A DNA stretch of 64,000 nucleotides from Peribacillus deserti. GTDB taxonomy: Bacteria; Bacillota; Bacilli; Bacillales; DSM-1321. Below, one piece after another: positions 15,081 to 25,745 of this stretch (position 1 is the first letter of the stretch; every line of letters starts with the position of its first letter). Where the stretch lies: positions 416,332-480,331 of the forward strand of contig NZ_JAFBFI010000001.1 of the NCBI RefSeq assembly GCF_016909175.1, in the 5' to 3' direction. A model generated the notes under the pieces. It ran no database searches, had not been told where the DNA came from, and was given only the letters and a program-made list of their open reading frames with translations. The position numbers and the translations under genes are program-made.

Positions 15081-15298
15081 GAAATTCCCCCCTCTCAATT
15101 ACATTACCTGATATACCTCCTTATATAAAAATTATCCTATTTTAACTGGATGTAACCATAAATGGGGAATTTATTTTTATAGGGTACCTTGGTGCATTAA
15201 AATTGTATCAATACCCAGCATTTTGAACTGCCCCATTGTAGAGATGGAAACTTTATGGTACATTTAAAATACTGTAGTCGTATTCAGGAGGTGAACTC

Positions 15299-15532
15299 GT
15301 GCACACATTATTAGTTACTCTATTAGTTATTGATTGTATTGCACTTATTATAGTTGTATTGCTTCAGTCTGGTAAAAGCGCGGGGCTTTCAGGTGCCATT
15401 TCAGGTGGCGCAGAGCAGCTTTTTGGAAAGCAGAAAGCTAGAGGGATGGATCTTGTTCTTCAACGTGTAACCATTGTCCTGGCAGTTTTGTTTTTTGTAT
15501 TGTCTATTCTTGTTTCTTATGTTCAGTTATAA
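15299..15532 (+). CDS. secG: Preprotein translocase subunit SecG
   Basis: Small auxiliary subunit of the SecYEG channel. The 77-residue protein has the typical layout: a membrane segment ([20 protein letters not shown]), the conserved loop [26 protein letters not shown], and a second membrane segment. It starts with GTG; CAGGAGGTGAACTC lies directly upstream. The location before est-rnr-smpB-ssrA is the usual Bacillus arrangement. Confidence 0.95.
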   Translation: MHTLLVTLLVIDCIALIIVVLLQSGKSAGLSGAISGGAEQLFGKQKARGMDLVLQRVTIVLAVLFFVLSILVSYVQL

Positions 15533-15546
15533 AATATCAACACGTA

Positions 15547-15574
15547 AACCCGGCATAACAAAGCCGGGTTTTTT
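15547..15574 (+). terminator. Terminator of secG
   Basis: AACCCGGC / GCCGGGTT hairpin followed by six T residues. Confidence 0.85.
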
Positions 15575-15733
15575 GCTGTTACAAACGCATACGTAATTTT
15601 GCCAAGCCTTTTAGAAGCCACTTATGAAGCAATCCTATATAATAGAAGGATAAACACAATGGAAAATGTTTCATTAAACTCTGTTTAATTGGAATAATAT
15701 ATGTACTAGAACAACAAAGAAGGAGCTTTATAA

Positions 15734-16480
15734 ATGAAGATCAAACTGCCGCAGCCATTTACCTTTGAAGGCGGTAAAAGAGCTGTTTTACTATTACATG
15801 GGTTTACTGGCAATTCAGCCGATGTACGGATGCTGGGAAGATATTTAGAGAAGAGAGGCTATACCTGCCATGCTCCTCATTACAAAGGCCATGGAGTTCC
15901 CCCAGAAGAATTGGTTCATACGGGTCCCAAGGACTGGTGGAAAGATGTGATGATGGCATATGATTTACTGAAAAGTAAAGGCTATGAGGAGATTGCTGCT
16001 GTAGGTTTATCACTGGGCGGCGTATTTTCATTGAAATTAGGTTACACTGTACCTATAAAGGGTATCGTACCAATGTGTGCACCCATGTATATAAAAAGCG
16101 AGGAAGTTATGTATAAAGGGGTCCTTGAGTATGCCCGCGAATGGAAAATCAGAGAAGGGAAATCTCAGGATCAAATAGAAAAAGAAATGCAGGAATTTAG
16201 TAAAACACCGATGGATACCCTTAAGGCTCTTCAGGACTTGATAGCAGACGTACGCAATCATGTCGACCACATATATGCCCCGCTGTTTGTGGTCCAGGCC
16301 CGCAATGACCACATGATCAACACAGACAGCGCTAATATTATCTATAACTCAGCAGAGTCAGACGATAAGCAAATAAAGTGGTATGAGGAATCGGGCCACG
16401 TAATTACCTTGGACAAAGAAAAAGAGCAGCTTCATGAAGATGTGTATTCATTTTTAGAAAGCCTTGATTGGAAAGAATAA
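15734..16480 (+). CDS. est: Carboxylesterase (Est/YvaK family)
   Basis: Alpha/beta-hydrolase that cleaves short-chain carboxyl esters or monoglycerides. In the 248 residues the oxyanion-hole motif LLLHGFTGN, nucleophile elbow GLSLGG, acid residue in QARNDHMI and the histidine in ESGHVIT are all in the expected order. AAGAAGGAGCTTTATAA precedes the ATG. The gene ends 29 bases before rnr, so the pair is probably cotranscribed, as in B. subtilis. Confidence 0.92.
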   Translation: MKIKLPQPFTFEGGKRAVLLLHGFTGNSADVRMLGRYLEKRGYTCHAPHYKGHGVPPEELVHTGPKDWWKDVMMAYDLLKSKGYEEIAAVGLSLGGVFSLKLGYTVPIKGIVPMCAPMYIKSEEVMYKGVLEYAREWKIREGKSQDQIEKEMQEFSKTPMDTLKALQDLIADVRNHVDHIYAPLFVVQARNDHMINTDSANIIYNSAESDDKQIKWYEESGHVITLDKEKEQLHEDVYSFLESLDWKE

Positions 16481-16509
16481 ATGTTAACCCGTATAAGGAG
16501 GGATTTTGG

Positions 16510-18888
16510 ATGGATGAAATTATCCGGCAACATGTAGAACGCCTGCTAGAGCATATGAAAGAAAGCAGTTATAAACCATTAACAGTCCAAGAATTAGAAG
16601 AAGCATTTGGCATTACTGATTCCTCCGAATTTAAAGACTTTGTAAAAGCGCTTGTGCATATGGAAGAAAAGGTCCTTGTTGTAAGAACACGAAATAATAG
16701 ATACGGGCTCCCTGAAAAAATGAACTTGGTCCGCGGGAAATTAACAGGCCATGCGAAGGGCTTTGCGTTTGTTGTTCCAGATGAGCCAGGTATGGATGAT
16801 ATCTTTATCCCCCCGAGCGAGACAAAGAATGCCATGCATGGCGACATAGTCCTTGCAAGGGTCTCTGAAGAAAAGTCAGGGGCGCGCAGGGAAGGTACCA
16901 TTGAGAAAATAGTGGAACGCGGCATACACGAAGTCGTAGGTACATACACAGAAAGCAAAAGCTTCGGTTTTGTAATTGCAGATGATAAAAAAATAGCTAA
17001 TGATATCTTTATACCTAAAGGCGCTTCCATGGGTGCCGTTGAAGGCCATAAGGTTGTAGTTAAATTGGTATCCTATCCGCAGGGAGGGCTTAGTGCAGAA
17101 GGAGAAGTCATTGAAATACTCGGTCATAAAAATGATCCGGGTGTAGATATTCTCTCTGTCATCCACAAGCACGGGATCGCTGTTCCATTCCCTGATGATG
17201 TAATCGAACAGGCGAATAGTGTACCGGACACAATCGATGAGAGTCAGCTTGAAAACCGCCGTGACCTTCGTGACCAGACCATCGTCACAATTGATGGTGC
17301 AGACGCTAAGGATTTGGATGATGCTGTAACTGTGACCCGTCTGGATAATGGCAACTATAAATTGGGTGTCCATATTGCTGATGTAAGTTATTATGTCACG
17401 GAAGGATCTCCAATTGATGTAGAAGCGGCTGACCGCGGGACAAGCGTTTATCTGGTTGACCGTGTTATCCCTATGATTCCTCACCGGCTGTCCAATGGGA
17501 TCTGCTCGCTGAATCCGAAGGTTAACCGCTTTACATTATCCTGTGATATGGAAATTGATGCTGAAGGAACTGTTGTTAAGCACGAAATTTTCCAGAGTGT
17601 GATTAAAACAACTGAAAGAATGACGTATTCTGATGTAAATAAAATTCTAGTGGATAAAGATGAAGAGCTTCGCAGCCGTTATGAGCCGCTTGTGCCTATG
17701 TTTGAAGATATGGAAGAACTGGCGCAGGTTTTAAGAAACAAACGGATGAAACGCGGTGCGATTGACTTTGACTTTAAAGAGGCTAAGGTTCTCGTTGATG
17801 AAGAGGGTCATCCGACTGAAGTGGTTCTTCGCGAGCGATCAGTGGCAGAAAAGCTGATTGAAGAATTTATGCTAGTAGCCAATGAAACGGTAGCCGAGCA
17901 TTTCCATTGGATGGACGTTCCGTTCATATACCGTATCCATGAAGATCCTAAAGAAGATAAACTTAGACGGTTCTTTGAGTTCATCACAAATTTTGGCTAT
18001 ATCGTAAAAGGAAGTGCCAATTCAATCCACCCGCGTGCGCTTCAGGAAATAATTGAAGCGGTAGAAGGAAAGCCAGAGGAAATGGTCATATCAACTGTTA
18101 TGCTTCGTTCCATGCAGCAGGCGAAATATGATCCGGAAAGTCTAGGGCATTTTGGTTTATCAGCCGATTATTATACTCATTTCACATCTCCAATCCGCCG
18201 TTATCCGGATTTAATTGTTCACCGATTGATCCGAACATACCTGATTGAAGGGAAACTCGATGCGCAGACAAGAGCCAAATGGGGAACTATGCTGCCGGAA
18301 ATTGCTAAGCATACCTCTGAAAGAGAACGCCGGGCAGTTGATGCTGAGCGGGAGACAGACGACCTGAAAAAAGCCGAATTTATGATGGATAAAATTGGTG
18401 AAGAGTATGATGGAATTATTGGCTCTGTAACCAGCTTTGGTATGTTTGTGGAACTTTCAAATACAATTGAAGGACTTGTCCATGTAAGTGTGATGAATGA
18501 CGATTACTACCGTTTTGATGACCGCCATCTTGCCATGATCGGCGAACGAACCGGGAAAGTATTCCGTATTGGCGACGAAATAACCATTCGTGTTTCGAAC
18601 GTTAACAAAGATGAAAGAGCCATCGACTTTGAAATCGTCGGCATGAAAAACAACCGCCAGAATGAGACTGGAGAAAAAAGAGTCTTTAAAACATCTGCAG
18701 GCGGACGCCGAAAAGATGATAAGGGCGGGCCAGGAAAAAGCGGCCAAGGCGGTCAAGGCGGATCTCAAGGACGCCGGGGAGGAAAAAGCGAAAAACCTGG
18801 AGCTGGAAGTTCGGACAGCAAGCCTCGCCGCAAGAAGAAATTCTTTGAGAACGCACCTGCTGCTAAGCGTAAAAAGAAGAAGAGATAA
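16510..18888 (+). CDS. rnr: Ribonuclease R
   Basis: Processive 3'-5' exoribonuclease of the RNB family that degrades structured RNA and, with tmRNA, defective messages. From MDEIIRQHV the protein has 792 residues: N-terminal HTH, cold-shock domains ([16 protein letters not shown]), catalytic RNB domain with [13 protein letters not shown]1 domain ([17 protein letters not shown]) and a lysine/glycine-rich basic tail of about 70 residues ending in RKKKKR. The start follows AAGGAGGGATTTTGG. A longer in-frame version from 16468 lies inside the end of est and lacks a ribosome binding site. Confidence 0.97.
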   Translation: MDEIIRQHVERLLEHMKESSYKPLTVQELEEAFGITDSSEFKDFVKALVHMEEKVLVVRTRNNRYGLPEKMNLVRGKLTGHAKGFAFVVPDEPGMDDIFIPPSETKNAMHGDIVLARVSEEKSGARREGTIEKIVERGIHEVVGTYTESKSFGFVIADDKKIANDIFIPKGASMGAVEGHKVVVKLVSYPQGGLSAEGEVIEILGHKNDPGVDILSVIHKHGIAVPFPDDVIEQANSVPDTIDESQLENRRDLRDQTIVTIDGADAKDLDDAVTVTRLDNGNYKLGVHIADVSYYVTEGSPIDVEAADRGTSVYLVDRVIPMIPHRLSNGICSLNPKVNRFTLSCDMEIDAEGTVVKHEIFQSVIKTTERMTYSDVNKILVDKDEELRSRYEPLVPMFEDMEELAQVLRNKRMKRGAIDFDFKEAKVLVDEEGHPTEVVLRERSVAEKLIEEFMLVANETVAEHFHWMDVPFIYRIHEDPKEDKLRRFFEFITNFGYIVKGSANSIHPRALQEIIEAVEGKPEEMVISTVMLRSMQQAKYDPESLGHFGLSADYYTHFTSPIRRYPDLIVHRLIRTYLIEGKLDAQTRAKWGTMLPEIAKHTSERERRAVDAERETDDLKKAEFMMDKIGEEYDGIIGSVTSFGMFVELSNTIEGLVHVSVMNDDYYRFDDRHLAMIGERTGKVFRIGDEITIRVSNVNKDERAIDFEIVGMKNNRQNETGEKRVFKTSAGGRRKDDKGGPGKSGQGGQGGSQGRRGGKSEKPGAGSSDSKPRRKKKFFENAPAAKRKKKKR

Positions 18889-18899
18889 AAGCAGTGGGA

Positions 18900-18930
18900 A
18901 AGGGAGCCTTCGTCAGGCTCTCTTTCTTTC
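18900..18930 (+). terminator. Terminator-like hairpin after rnr
   Basis: AGGGAGCC / GGCTCTCTTT stem with loop TTCGTCA, followed by a pyrimidine-rich run. Confidence 0.65.
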
Positions 18931-19025
18931 CAAAAAACCACTGTTTGAACAACAGATCTATTTTTGGTACAATTTTTGGATAGACAATAGAGATAATGAT
19001 TTTTTTAGCCGAGGGGAGAAACGTT

Positions 19026-19493
19026 ATGCCAAAGGGTACAGGAAAGCTTATTTCCAACAATAAAAAAGCATATCATGATTATTTTATAGAAGAAACATAC
19101 GAGTCAGGTATCGTTCTGCAGGGTACAGAAATTAAATCTATAAGAGCCGGAAAAGTAAACCTTAAGGATTCGTACGCGCGTATCCAAAATGGGGAAATGT
19201 ATTTATACAGCATGCATATCAGCCCTTATGAGCAGGGAAACCGCCATAATCACGAACCGGAACGGCCGCGGAAGCTGCTCCTCCATAAGCGTGAAATTGA
19301 TAAGCTGTTTGGAGAGACAAAAGAGCAGGGCTATGCGCTGGTACCATTGAAGGTATACTTGAAAAATGGATTCGCAAAGGTTTTAATCGGACTGGGCAAG
19401 GGTAAAAAGCAATATGACAAGCGTGAGGACCTGAAGAAAAAAGAGGCCAAGCGTGAAATTGAGCGTGCTTTCCGCGACCGCCAGAAAATGTAG
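19026..19493 (+). CDS. smpB: SsrA-binding protein SmpB
   Basis: Binds the tRNA-like domain of tmRNA and brings it to stalled ribosomes. From [15 protein letters not shown] the protein has 155 residues, the family norm, with the conserved [20 protein letters not shown] and a basic C-terminal tail ([18 protein letters not shown]). AGGGGAGAAACGTT gives the ribosome binding site. Its RNA partner ssrA follows 130 bases downstream. Confidence 0.97.
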   Translation: MPKGTGKLISNNKKAYHDYFIEETYESGIVLQGTEIKSIRAGKVNLKDSYARIQNGEMYLYSMHISPYEQGNRHNHEPERPRKLLLHKREIDKLFGETKEQGYALVPLKVYLKNGFAKVLIGLGKGKKQYDKREDLKKKEAKREIERAFRDRQKM

Positions 19494-19622
19494 CACAGCA
19501 GTTGGAGGCAGGAAGTGGATATAGCATTTTCCCGCTAATTATGCTATACTACCTAATGTAGCACATAACAATTGAATAAGCAGATAAGCTGATTTATTCT
19601 CTCGTACGTTTTCTTATATCAT

Positions 19623-19984
19623 GGGGACGCTACGGATTCGACAGGGATAGTTCGAGCTTAGGTTGCGAGTCGAGGGGATCGGCCTCGTTAAAACGTCAAA
19701 GCCTATAACTGGCAAACAACAAAACTCTTTCGCTTTAGCTGCTTAATAACAGTTTAAAGTGGTTCGCCCCTCCATCGCCTGTGTGGTAGGGTAGCGGACT
19801 CAAATTTAGCAGGCTACGCCGGATTCCACCGTCTGAGGATGAAGGAAGAGAACAACCAGACTAGCTGCCCGGACGCCTGTCGATAGGCAAATGGAGTAGC
19901 GAAACATCAATATGTCGACTACACTCGTAGAAGCTTAAGTGGCGATGTTTCTGGACGAGGGTTCGACTCCCTCCGTCTCCACCA
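19623..19984 (+). ncRNA. ssrA: Transfer-messenger RNA (tmRNA)
   Basis: Starts GGGGACGCTACGGATTCGAC and ends CGTCTCCACCA, so the acceptor stem pairs and CCA is encoded. The tag reading frame GGC AAA CAA CAA ... GCT GCT TAA encodes GKQQNSFALAA, which with the tRNA-borne alanine gives a 12-residue degradation tag ending in the expected ALAA. The T arm GGGTTCGACTCCC is present near the 3' end. smpB lies immediately upstream. Confidence 0.97.
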
Positions 19985-20021
19985 TACATATTGTAGGGTG
20001 GATTTTTTATTTATTGTGATA

Positions 20022-20067
20022 TAAAGCCTAAAATTTCCGTTTGGAAACTTTAGGCTTTATTTTTTTA
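20022..20067 (+). terminator. Terminator of ssrA
   Basis: AAAGCCTAAAATTTCC / GGAAACTTTAGGCTTT long hairpin followed by a T run. The next 290 bases up to 20363 are AT-rich with no supported gene. Confidence 0.85.
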
Positions 20068-20363
20068 GGAAAATTTTATGCTCATTTTAATATTGATGAA
20101 GACTTATTGAATGGTTTGATTAAATTTTATACCTTAACTTACGCTTTTTTCTTTCATATACTATATTTTGGTATAAAATACTTATATATTACTTTTTAAG
20201 GTGAAAAGAGTATAGTAACCGCAAAATTGACTCGATTAATTTTTGCCCAATTCAGTAAATATATAAGTGGGAACATAATTGAAAAATGAAAATTAATGCC
20301 TCTGTTGCATTAAGATATGCAGCTTGTCCTTCTAATGATTTTATAGATTGTATAAAGTGAATG

Positions 20364-20573
20364 CTAATCTCTCTGATGTTCGTCAGCGAGTGATGCAGTA
20401 GCTCCACGATGTCCTTCTTCTTTTTTGAATCCTTTATCCAGCCTGCCTGCATTTTCTATATCGCCCGTAGCCTGGTATCCTGCTATCTCAGTATTTGACG
20501 TTGTTCCATAAAGGCCCATGCCGCCCAATTCTACATGTACTTTCTCATTTTCTCTATTGTTTTTAGTTCCCAT
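20364..20573 (-). CDS. Small hydrophilic protein of unknown function
   Basis: A 69-residue glycine-rich, charged protein starting MGTKNNRENEKVHVELGG; no cysteine and no membrane segment. CAGGAGGTGAAAATATG on the minus strand is a near-perfect ribosome binding site and decides this start over a longer form that begins 30 bases upstream. No family was recognised. The composition is reminiscent of small sporulation or stress proteins, but that is only an impression. Confidence 0.6.
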   Translation of the reverse strand: MGTKNNRENEKVHVELGGMGLYGTTSNTEIAGYQATGDIENAGRLDKGFKKEEGHRGATASLADEHQRD

Positions 20574-20708
20574 ATTTTCACCTCCTGAGGATAATTTGCC
20601 CAAAAATTAATGAAATATCATCGAATATATAATTACATCTTTTACTCTTTTATTTATCTCGTTTTTTCAAATAATACAAAACCTCCAAGAGAAAAACTAA
20701 ATAAGAGT

Positions 20709-21986
20709 TTATCTCCTGGAGGAATGATTAAGACTGATTTGTCCTGATTTACTTACAGGAAGAGTAATAGAAAATGTAGTTCCTTTTCTTTTTTCGCTCT
20801 CTACTTCGATTGTTCCTTTTAATTTATGAACGGTACTGTATACCATCAGCATCCCAAGGCCTGTTCCTTCTGTTTTTGTTGAATAATATGGCCTGCCTAA
20901 ACGCGAAATTTCTTCATTGTCCATTCCGACGCCAGTATCTCTGATTTTGATTATTATGCTTTTATTTGCTTCATACACATCAATATACAATGTACCGCCA
21001 TTCTCTTTCATCGCTTCTATTCCATTTTTGTATAAATTGATTAAGCATTGCTGAAGCTGATTCTTGTCGTATCGTTTATATAGTGAATTTTTAAAATTGT
21101 ATTCTACTTCAACATCATGCATGTTTGCATAAGGTATAATAACGTTTTTCGTATATTCCATCTCTGCTTCTAGATTTGAATAAAGCATATTTTCTGATTG
21201 AGGTTTGGCAAACGCCAGAAAGTCACTAACTATTTTTTCGGCCCTTTTTAATTCCTGAAGGGAATACTCGATATATTTTTTTTCTTCTTGTGTAATCGTT
21301 TCTGACTGATTTAACAGCTGTAAAAATCCGTTTGTCACTGTTAGAGGATTTCTAATTTCATGCGAAACGCTTGCTGATAGTTCACTTACTAAATTCAGCC
21401 TTTCTGAGTTCAAATACTTTTCCCGAGCTTTCATATTTGCGATTATTTGTTCAATAAGCAGCATGATTATAGCCATTAGCAGCAAATGAGTGGTTAATCC
21501 ATAGAAAGCAAGTGTCCAGAATTCCCTATTTAATTCTTGGAAATAAAAAGAAAGAGCTGAAAAATAAAACAGCATGGTAGATAGGGAAATCAGCGATGCA
21601 CAAATAATTCTATTGCGGGAGCCCAGTCTGTTAAACCAATGGCTTAGTAAAGGCACTAGCACAAATATAATGGTTGAGAAAAATAAGGAAAGATATACTC
21701 CTTCTCCGCCGATAAAAAACCTATACATATTCAATATTACATAAAGCGCAAGGACTCTTTTATATCCCCCGTACAGTGCAACAATGATAAATGGAATGTA
21801 TCTGAGATCAATAATATATCCAATCTCCAATTTTATTGGAAATGCCATACACAGAACCATAGTAAGAGACGTTAACATAATTAGAATATATATGTTGAAC
21901 GTTTGAAGTCTATTTTCCAGGAAGATCAAAAAAATTAGAACAGGAAAAAGTAAAAAAAGGAAATTAAGCAGTAATGATTCGATCAA
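20709..21986 (-). CDS. Membrane sensor histidine kinase, KinB-like (5TM-Lyt input domain)
   Basis: 425-residue sensor kinase. The first ~190 residues form about six membrane segments, including the 5TMR-LYT-type stretch around DLRYIPFIIVALYGGYKRVLALY. This is followed by the dimerisation/phosphoacceptor motif SVSHEIRNPLTVTNGFLQLL, the N box CLINLYKNGIEAM and the G boxes RDTGVGMDNEEI and TEGTGLGMLMV. This architecture matches the sporulation phosphorelay kinase KinB and related orphan kinases. No response regulator lies next to it, which also fits a phosphorelay kinase. It appears to start with TTG after AAAGGAAGTCCACC. Confidence 0.85.
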   Translation of the reverse strand: MIESLLLNFLFLLFPVLIFLIFLENRLQTFNIYILIMLTSLTMVLCMAFPIKLEIGYIIDLRYIPFIIVALYGGYKRVLALYVILNMYRFFIGGEGVYLSLFFSTIIFVLVPLLSHWFNRLGSRNRIICASLISLSTMLFYFSALSFYFQELNREFWTLAFYGLTTHLLLMAIIMLLIEQIIANMKAREKYLNSERLNLVSELSASVSHEIRNPLTVTNGFLQLLNQSETITQEEKKYIEYSLQELKRAEKIVSDFLAFAKPQSENMLYSNLEAEMEYTKNVIIPYANMHDVEVEYNFKNSLYKRYDKNQLQQCLINLYKNGIEAMKENGGTLYIDVYEANKSIIIKIRDTGVGMDNEEISRLGRPYYSTKTEGTGLGMLMVYSTVHKLKGTIEVESEKRKGTTFSITLPVSKSGQISLNHSSRR

Positions 21987-22229
21987 GGTGGACTTCCTTT
22001 CACTGTCTATTTTATCTATGGATGTGCATCAGGGCACAACCCTATCTAGATACTACAATAATTACTAGAGTTTTTCTGCTTTTTTCATAGATATTTCCAT
22101 AGATCATTTAAGACGAATGATCATTTTTAAAAAGTTCACATCTGCTAGGTAAAACCAGAAAATTTGTTCATTTTAAAGTGTATATCTGATAAGATAAAAA
22201 GTAATATGTGATAAAAAAGGGGGATTCCA

Positions 22230-23168
22230 TTGGAGAATGACAAATTAAGTAAAGTGATAGAAGCGGCAAAATTGTATTACCTTCTTGATTATAATCAAAA
22301 CGATATAGCTAAAAAATTGGGTGTTTCCAGACCTACAGTCTCCCGCCTGCTTCAAACGGCTAAGAGTGAAGGCATTGTTCAAATTAAAATTGTGGATACC
22401 TCTACGGATTCTGAAAAATTGTCTTTAGAACTTGAACGGAAATTCAATCTTAAGAAGGCGGTTGTCGTTTCTGTACCTAAGTATGAAAACCCTATCATTA
22501 AAAACTATCTTGGCGAAGCAGCAGCGAACTTCCTTGATGAAATAGTTAAGGACGGAGATATAATTGGTGTAACCTGGGGGACTACTCTTTATCATGTAGG
22601 AATAGAGCTAAGGCAAAAGCATGTAAAGGATATAAAGGTTGTCCAATTAAAAGGCGCGGTTAGCCATTCAGAAACGAATACGTATGCTTCAGAAGTTTTA
22701 TACTTATTTGGAAAGGCTTACAACACTCCTCCGATGCATCTTCCGCTTCCGGCCATTGTCGATCATGTTGTAGTAAAAAGAGCAATGGAGGCAGACCGGC
22801 ATATTAAAAAAATCCTTGATTTAGGTAAAAGTGCGAATATAGCAGTGTTTACCAACGGGCCCATCAAGCCCGAATCTTTATTGTTTCAGCTGGATTACTT
22901 TTCTGAAGAGGATCTTCAAAGCATTTCCCAGCATGCAGTGGGGGATATTTGTTCCCGCTTTTATGATAAAGATGGAAACGTTTGTAACGATAGTTTAAAC
23001 GAACGTACTCTTGGAATCGACTTGGAAGAATTAAAAAATAAGGAATATTCGATACTCGTTGCCGGCGGAGCACAAAAAATAGATGGCATATACGGAGCAT
23101 TACAGGGTGGATTTGCTAATGTTCTTGTGACCGATCAAATAACTGCACAATTTTTGCTTGAAAAATAA
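22230..23168 (+). CDS. deoR: Deoxyribonucleoside regulator DeoR (SorC family)
   Basis: Transcriptional repressor of the deo genes, induced by deoxyribose-5-phosphate. The 312-residue protein has the N-terminal HTH NDIAKKLGVSRPTVSRLLQTAKSEGIVQIKI (SorC type) and the sugar-binding domain with GVTWGTTLYHVG and VAGGAQKIDGIYGAL. The start is TTG, preceded by AAAAAAGGGGG. It is directly upstream of deoC-cdd-nupC, the same order as in B. subtilis deoR-dra-nupC, with cdd added. Confidence 0.93.
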   Translation: MENDKLSKVIEAAKLYYLLDYNQNDIAKKLGVSRPTVSRLLQTAKSEGIVQIKIVDTSTDSEKLSLELERKFNLKKAVVVSVPKYENPIIKNYLGEAAANFLDEIVKDGDIIGVTWGTTLYHVGIELRQKHVKDIKVVQLKGAVSHSETNTYASEVLYLFGKAYNTPPMHLPLPAIVDHVVVKRAMEADRHIKKILDLGKSANIAVFTNGPIKPESLLFQLDYFSEEDLQSISQHAVGDICSRFYDKDGNVCNDSLNERTLGIDLEELKNKEYSILVAGGAQKIDGIYGALQGGFANVLVTDQITAQFLLEK

Positions 23169-23183
23169 ATAAGTAAGAAACAG

Positions 23184-23213
23184 GACCTGCTATCTCATCA
23201 GGTCTATTTTTTT
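23184..23213 (+). terminator. Terminator of deoR
   Basis: GACCTG / CAGGTC hairpin followed by TATTTTTTT. It separates deoR from the deoC operon promoter. Confidence 0.75.
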
Positions 23214-23227
23214 GGCAAATTTAACTT

Positions 23228-23258
23228 TTGTTCAACAGTGTATTTACAAATGTTCAAT
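23228..23258 (+). promoter_or_regulatory. Putative DeoR operator upstream of deoC
   Basis: TTGTTCAA at 23228 and ATGTTCAA at 23250 form a direct repeat with a 22-base period between deoR and deoC. A related half site, TTGTTCA, lies at 22164-22170 upstream of deoR. The assignment to DeoR is by position and repetition only. Confidence 0.5.
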
Positions 23259-23346
23259 CCTGATATATAGTTATTCATGCAAGAGGTGAAAGCGGTTTAA
23301 TGTTTACCTAGAAGATTAATTCTTGAAAGCCGAAAGGAAGAATTAC

Positions 23347-24021
23347 ATGAATAACAATATTACTAGTTTAATAGATCATACATTATTAAAAGCAAATGCG
23401 ATCGAGGCGGAAATCGTTACCCTGGCAGAAGAAGCAAAGCAATATTCATTTGCATCGGTCTGTGTAAACCCTGTATGGGTTAAAAAAGCTGCTGAGCTAT
23501 TAAAAGATGCTCCTGAAGTAAAAGTATGCACAGTGATTGGGTTCCCGCTCGGAGCATCTACTTCAGATGTAAAAGCATTTGAAACTTCTAACGCGATTGA
23601 AAATGGAGCAGATGAAGTTGATATGGTTATTAATATCGGTGCCTTAAAGGATAAGAACTATCAATTAGTAGAAAACGATATAAAAGCTGTAGCAGATGCT
23701 GCAAAAAATAAAGCTTTAGTTAAAGTTATTATCGAAACGGCTCTTTTAACCGAGGAAGAAAAAGTGAAAGCATGTGAGCTTGCTGTAAAAGCAGGTGCAG
23801 ATTTTGTTAAGACTTCAACTGGATTTTCAACTGGAGGCGCTACAGCAGAGGACATTGCCTTGATGAGAAAAACAGTTGGGCCGGATATAGGAGTAAAAGC
23901 TTCCGGAGGAGTCAGAGGGCTGGAAGATGCTAAAAGAATGGTAGAGGCAGGAGCAACAAGAATTGGAGCAAGTTCTGGTGTTTCCATTGCTAAAGGCCAA
24001 ATAAGCAGTTCAGATTATTAA
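23347..24021 (+). CDS. deoC: Deoxyribose-phosphate aldolase
   Basis: Class I aldolase that splits 2-deoxyribose-5-phosphate into glyceraldehyde-3-phosphate and acetaldehyde. From [17 protein letters not shown] the protein has 224 residues. The Schiff-base lysine lies in [16 protein letters not shown], and the helper lysine in [10 protein letters not shown]. The start fits GAAAGGAAGAATTAC; an in-frame start 24 bases upstream lacks support. First gene of deoC-cdd-nupC. Confidence 0.96.
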   Translation: MNNNITSLIDHTLLKANAIEAEIVTLAEEAKQYSFASVCVNPVWVKKAAELLKDAPEVKVCTVIGFPLGASTSDVKAFETSNAIENGADEVDMVINIGALKDKNYQLVENDIKAVADAAKNKALVKVIIETALLTEEEKVKACELAVKAGADFVKTSTGFSTGGATAEDIALMRKTVGPDIGVKASGGVRGLEDAKRMVEAGATRIGASSGVSIAKGQISSSDY

Positions 24022-24111
24022 AAAACAGAAACAGATTAGTGCAGATCCGGTTAACCTTGGTTTGAAAGAAAGCTTAACCGGGACTGCAATTTCTTAGGAG
24101 GTTGAAGAGGC

Positions 24112-24510
24112 ATGGAGGTAAAACAATTAATTAATGAGGCAATCACCGCCCGCAAACAGGCCTATGCTGCTTATTCTGGCTTTCAGGTAGGAGCTGCCAT
24201 CCTGACAAGCAGCCAAAAAGTGTTTCATGGCTGCAATATTGAAAACGCTTCCTATGGTTTGACGAACTGCGCCGAAAGAACGGCTATTTTTAAAGCAATT
24301 TCTGAAGGTCATAAGGAATTTGAAGCTATTGCGATTGTCGGCGATACGGACGGTCCGATTTCACCCTGCGGTGCCTGCAGGCAGGTGCTTGCCGAATTTT
24401 GTAAGCCAGAAACTCAAATCATCCTGGCTGACTTAAAGGGGCAGAGCGTTGTCACTACAATTAATGAACTGCTGCCTGGATATTTTACGGCCAGCGACAT
24501 GAATAAATAA
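24112..24510 (+). CDS. cdd: Cytidine deaminase
   Basis: Zinc enzyme that deaminates cytidine and deoxycytidine. In the 132 residues the zinc/catalytic motifs are NCAERTAIFKA (Cys and catalytic Glu) and PCGACRQVL (two Cys), as in the tetrameric small cytidine deaminases. AGGAGGTTGAAGAGGC precedes the ATG. It sits between deoC and nupC in the nucleoside-catabolism operon. Confidence 0.96.
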   Translation: MEVKQLINEAITARKQAYAAYSGFQVGAAILTSSQKVFHGCNIENASYGLTNCAERTAIFKAISEGHKEFEAIAIVGDTDGPISPCGACRQVLAEFCKPETQIILADLKGQSVVTTINELLPGYFTASDMNK

Positions 24511-24558
24511 TCATCATTCATTTGATTAAACCAAAACATCAAAGCGGAGGAATGCAGC

Positions 24559-25740
24559 ATGAAATATTTAGTGGCAATTGCAGGGTTACTCGTTGTCTTT
24601 GGCTTAGCTTTTCTAGCAAGCAATAATCGTAAACAGATTAAATATAAACCTATTATTATAATGGTTATTATACAAATACTTTTATCAGCCTTATTGTTAA
24701 ATACTAAATTTGGATTTGTTATTATTAACGGAATCGCAACTGTATTTGAAAAGCTGCTGTCATATGCTGGTGAGGGTATTCAATTTGTCTTTGGAGGCAT
24801 CGCGAATGAAGGACAAGGGCCATTCTTCCTGAATGTTCTTCTGCCAATTGTGTTTATCTCTGTTTTAATCGGTATTTTCCAGCACTTTGGGATTTTGCCT
24901 TTTATCATGAAATGGATAGGCTTCCTGCTAAGCAAAATTAATGGGATGGGGAAATTAGAATCCTATAATGCCGTAGCGTCAGCCATTGTCGGCCAGTCTG
25001 AAGTATTCATTACTGTCAAAAAACAGTTGGGCAAGATACCGCCTAATCGTTTATACACTTTGTGTGCATCAGCTATGTCAACGGTTTCGATGTCTATAGT
25101 CGGGGCTTACATGACCATGATTGAACCTAAGTATGTAGTAACAGCCATAGTAATCAATTTATTTGGCGGATTTATTATTGCTTCGATCATAAATCCTTAT
25201 ACGGTAAATGACGATGAAGATATTTTGGAAGTTGTGGAAGAAGAAAAACAGTCTTTCTTTGAAATGCTTGGAGAATATATTTTAGATGGATTTAAAGTAG
25301 CGATTATTGTCGGTGCGATGCTGCTTGGATTTGTAGCACTAATGGCAGCGATCAATAGTGTGTTTGATATGGTGTTCGGAATTTCATTCCAGCAGATTAT
25401 CGGATATATATTCGCTCCGCTTGCCATTATTATGGGTGTACCTTTCTCGGAATCTGTTGCCGCTGGCGGCATTATGGCGACAAAGCTTGTGACAAATGAA
25501 TTTGTTGCTATGATGGACTTAGCAAAAGCAGCGCCTCAATTTAGTGAACGTACATTAGGAATTGTCTCTGTATTCCTTGTTTCTTTTGCAAACTTCTCGT
25601 CTATAGGAATCGTGGCAGGTGCTGTTAAAGGTCTGAGCGAGAAGCAGGGTAATGTGGTGGCTCGTTTTGGATTAAAACTTCTTTACGGTGCGACTTTAGT
25701 GAGTGTTCTATCTGCTGTTATTGTGAGCGTTATATTATAA
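24559..25740 (+). CDS. nupC: Nucleoside transporter NupC (concentrative, cation-coupled)
   Basis: 393-residue integral membrane protein of the concentrative nucleoside transporter family. Conserved segments include [16 protein letters not shown] (substrate-binding QSE), the loop [24 protein letters not shown] and [17 protein letters not shown]. It brings pyrimidine nucleosides in for Cdd and DeoC. GCGGAGGAATGCAGC gives the ribosome binding site. Confidence 0.95.
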   Translation: MKYLVAIAGLLVVFGLAFLASNNRKQIKYKPIIIMVIIQILLSALLLNTKFGFVIINGIATVFEKLLSYAGEGIQFVFGGIANEGQGPFFLNVLLPIVFISVLIGIFQHFGILPFIMKWIGFLLSKINGMGKLESYNAVASAIVGQSEVFITVKKQLGKIPPNRLYTLCASAMSTVSMSIVGAYMTMIEPKYVVTAIVINLFGGFIIASIINPYTVNDDEDILEVVEEEKQSFFEMLGEYILDGFKVAIIVGAMLLGFVALMAAINSVFDMVFGISFQQIIGYIFAPLAIIMGVPFSESVAAGGIMATKLVTNEFVAMMDLAKAAPQFSERTLGIVSVFLVSFANFSSIGIVAGAVKGLSEKQGNVVARFGLKLLYGATLVSVLSAVIVSVIL

Positions 25741-25745
25741 ATGAT

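Noticed and set aside
16876..17484. Minus-strand open frame of 202 codons inside rnr
   Set aside because: Antisense to the catalytic part of RNase R, no ribosome binding site, atypical composition.
18662..19063. Open frame of 133 codons overlapping the end of rnr and start of smpB
   Set aside because: It is the out-of-frame reading of the lysine/glycine-rich tail of RNase R.
20252..20452. Minus-strand open frame of 66 codons after ssrA
   Set aside because: It overlaps the better supported gene at 20364-20573 in another frame and has no ribosome binding site.
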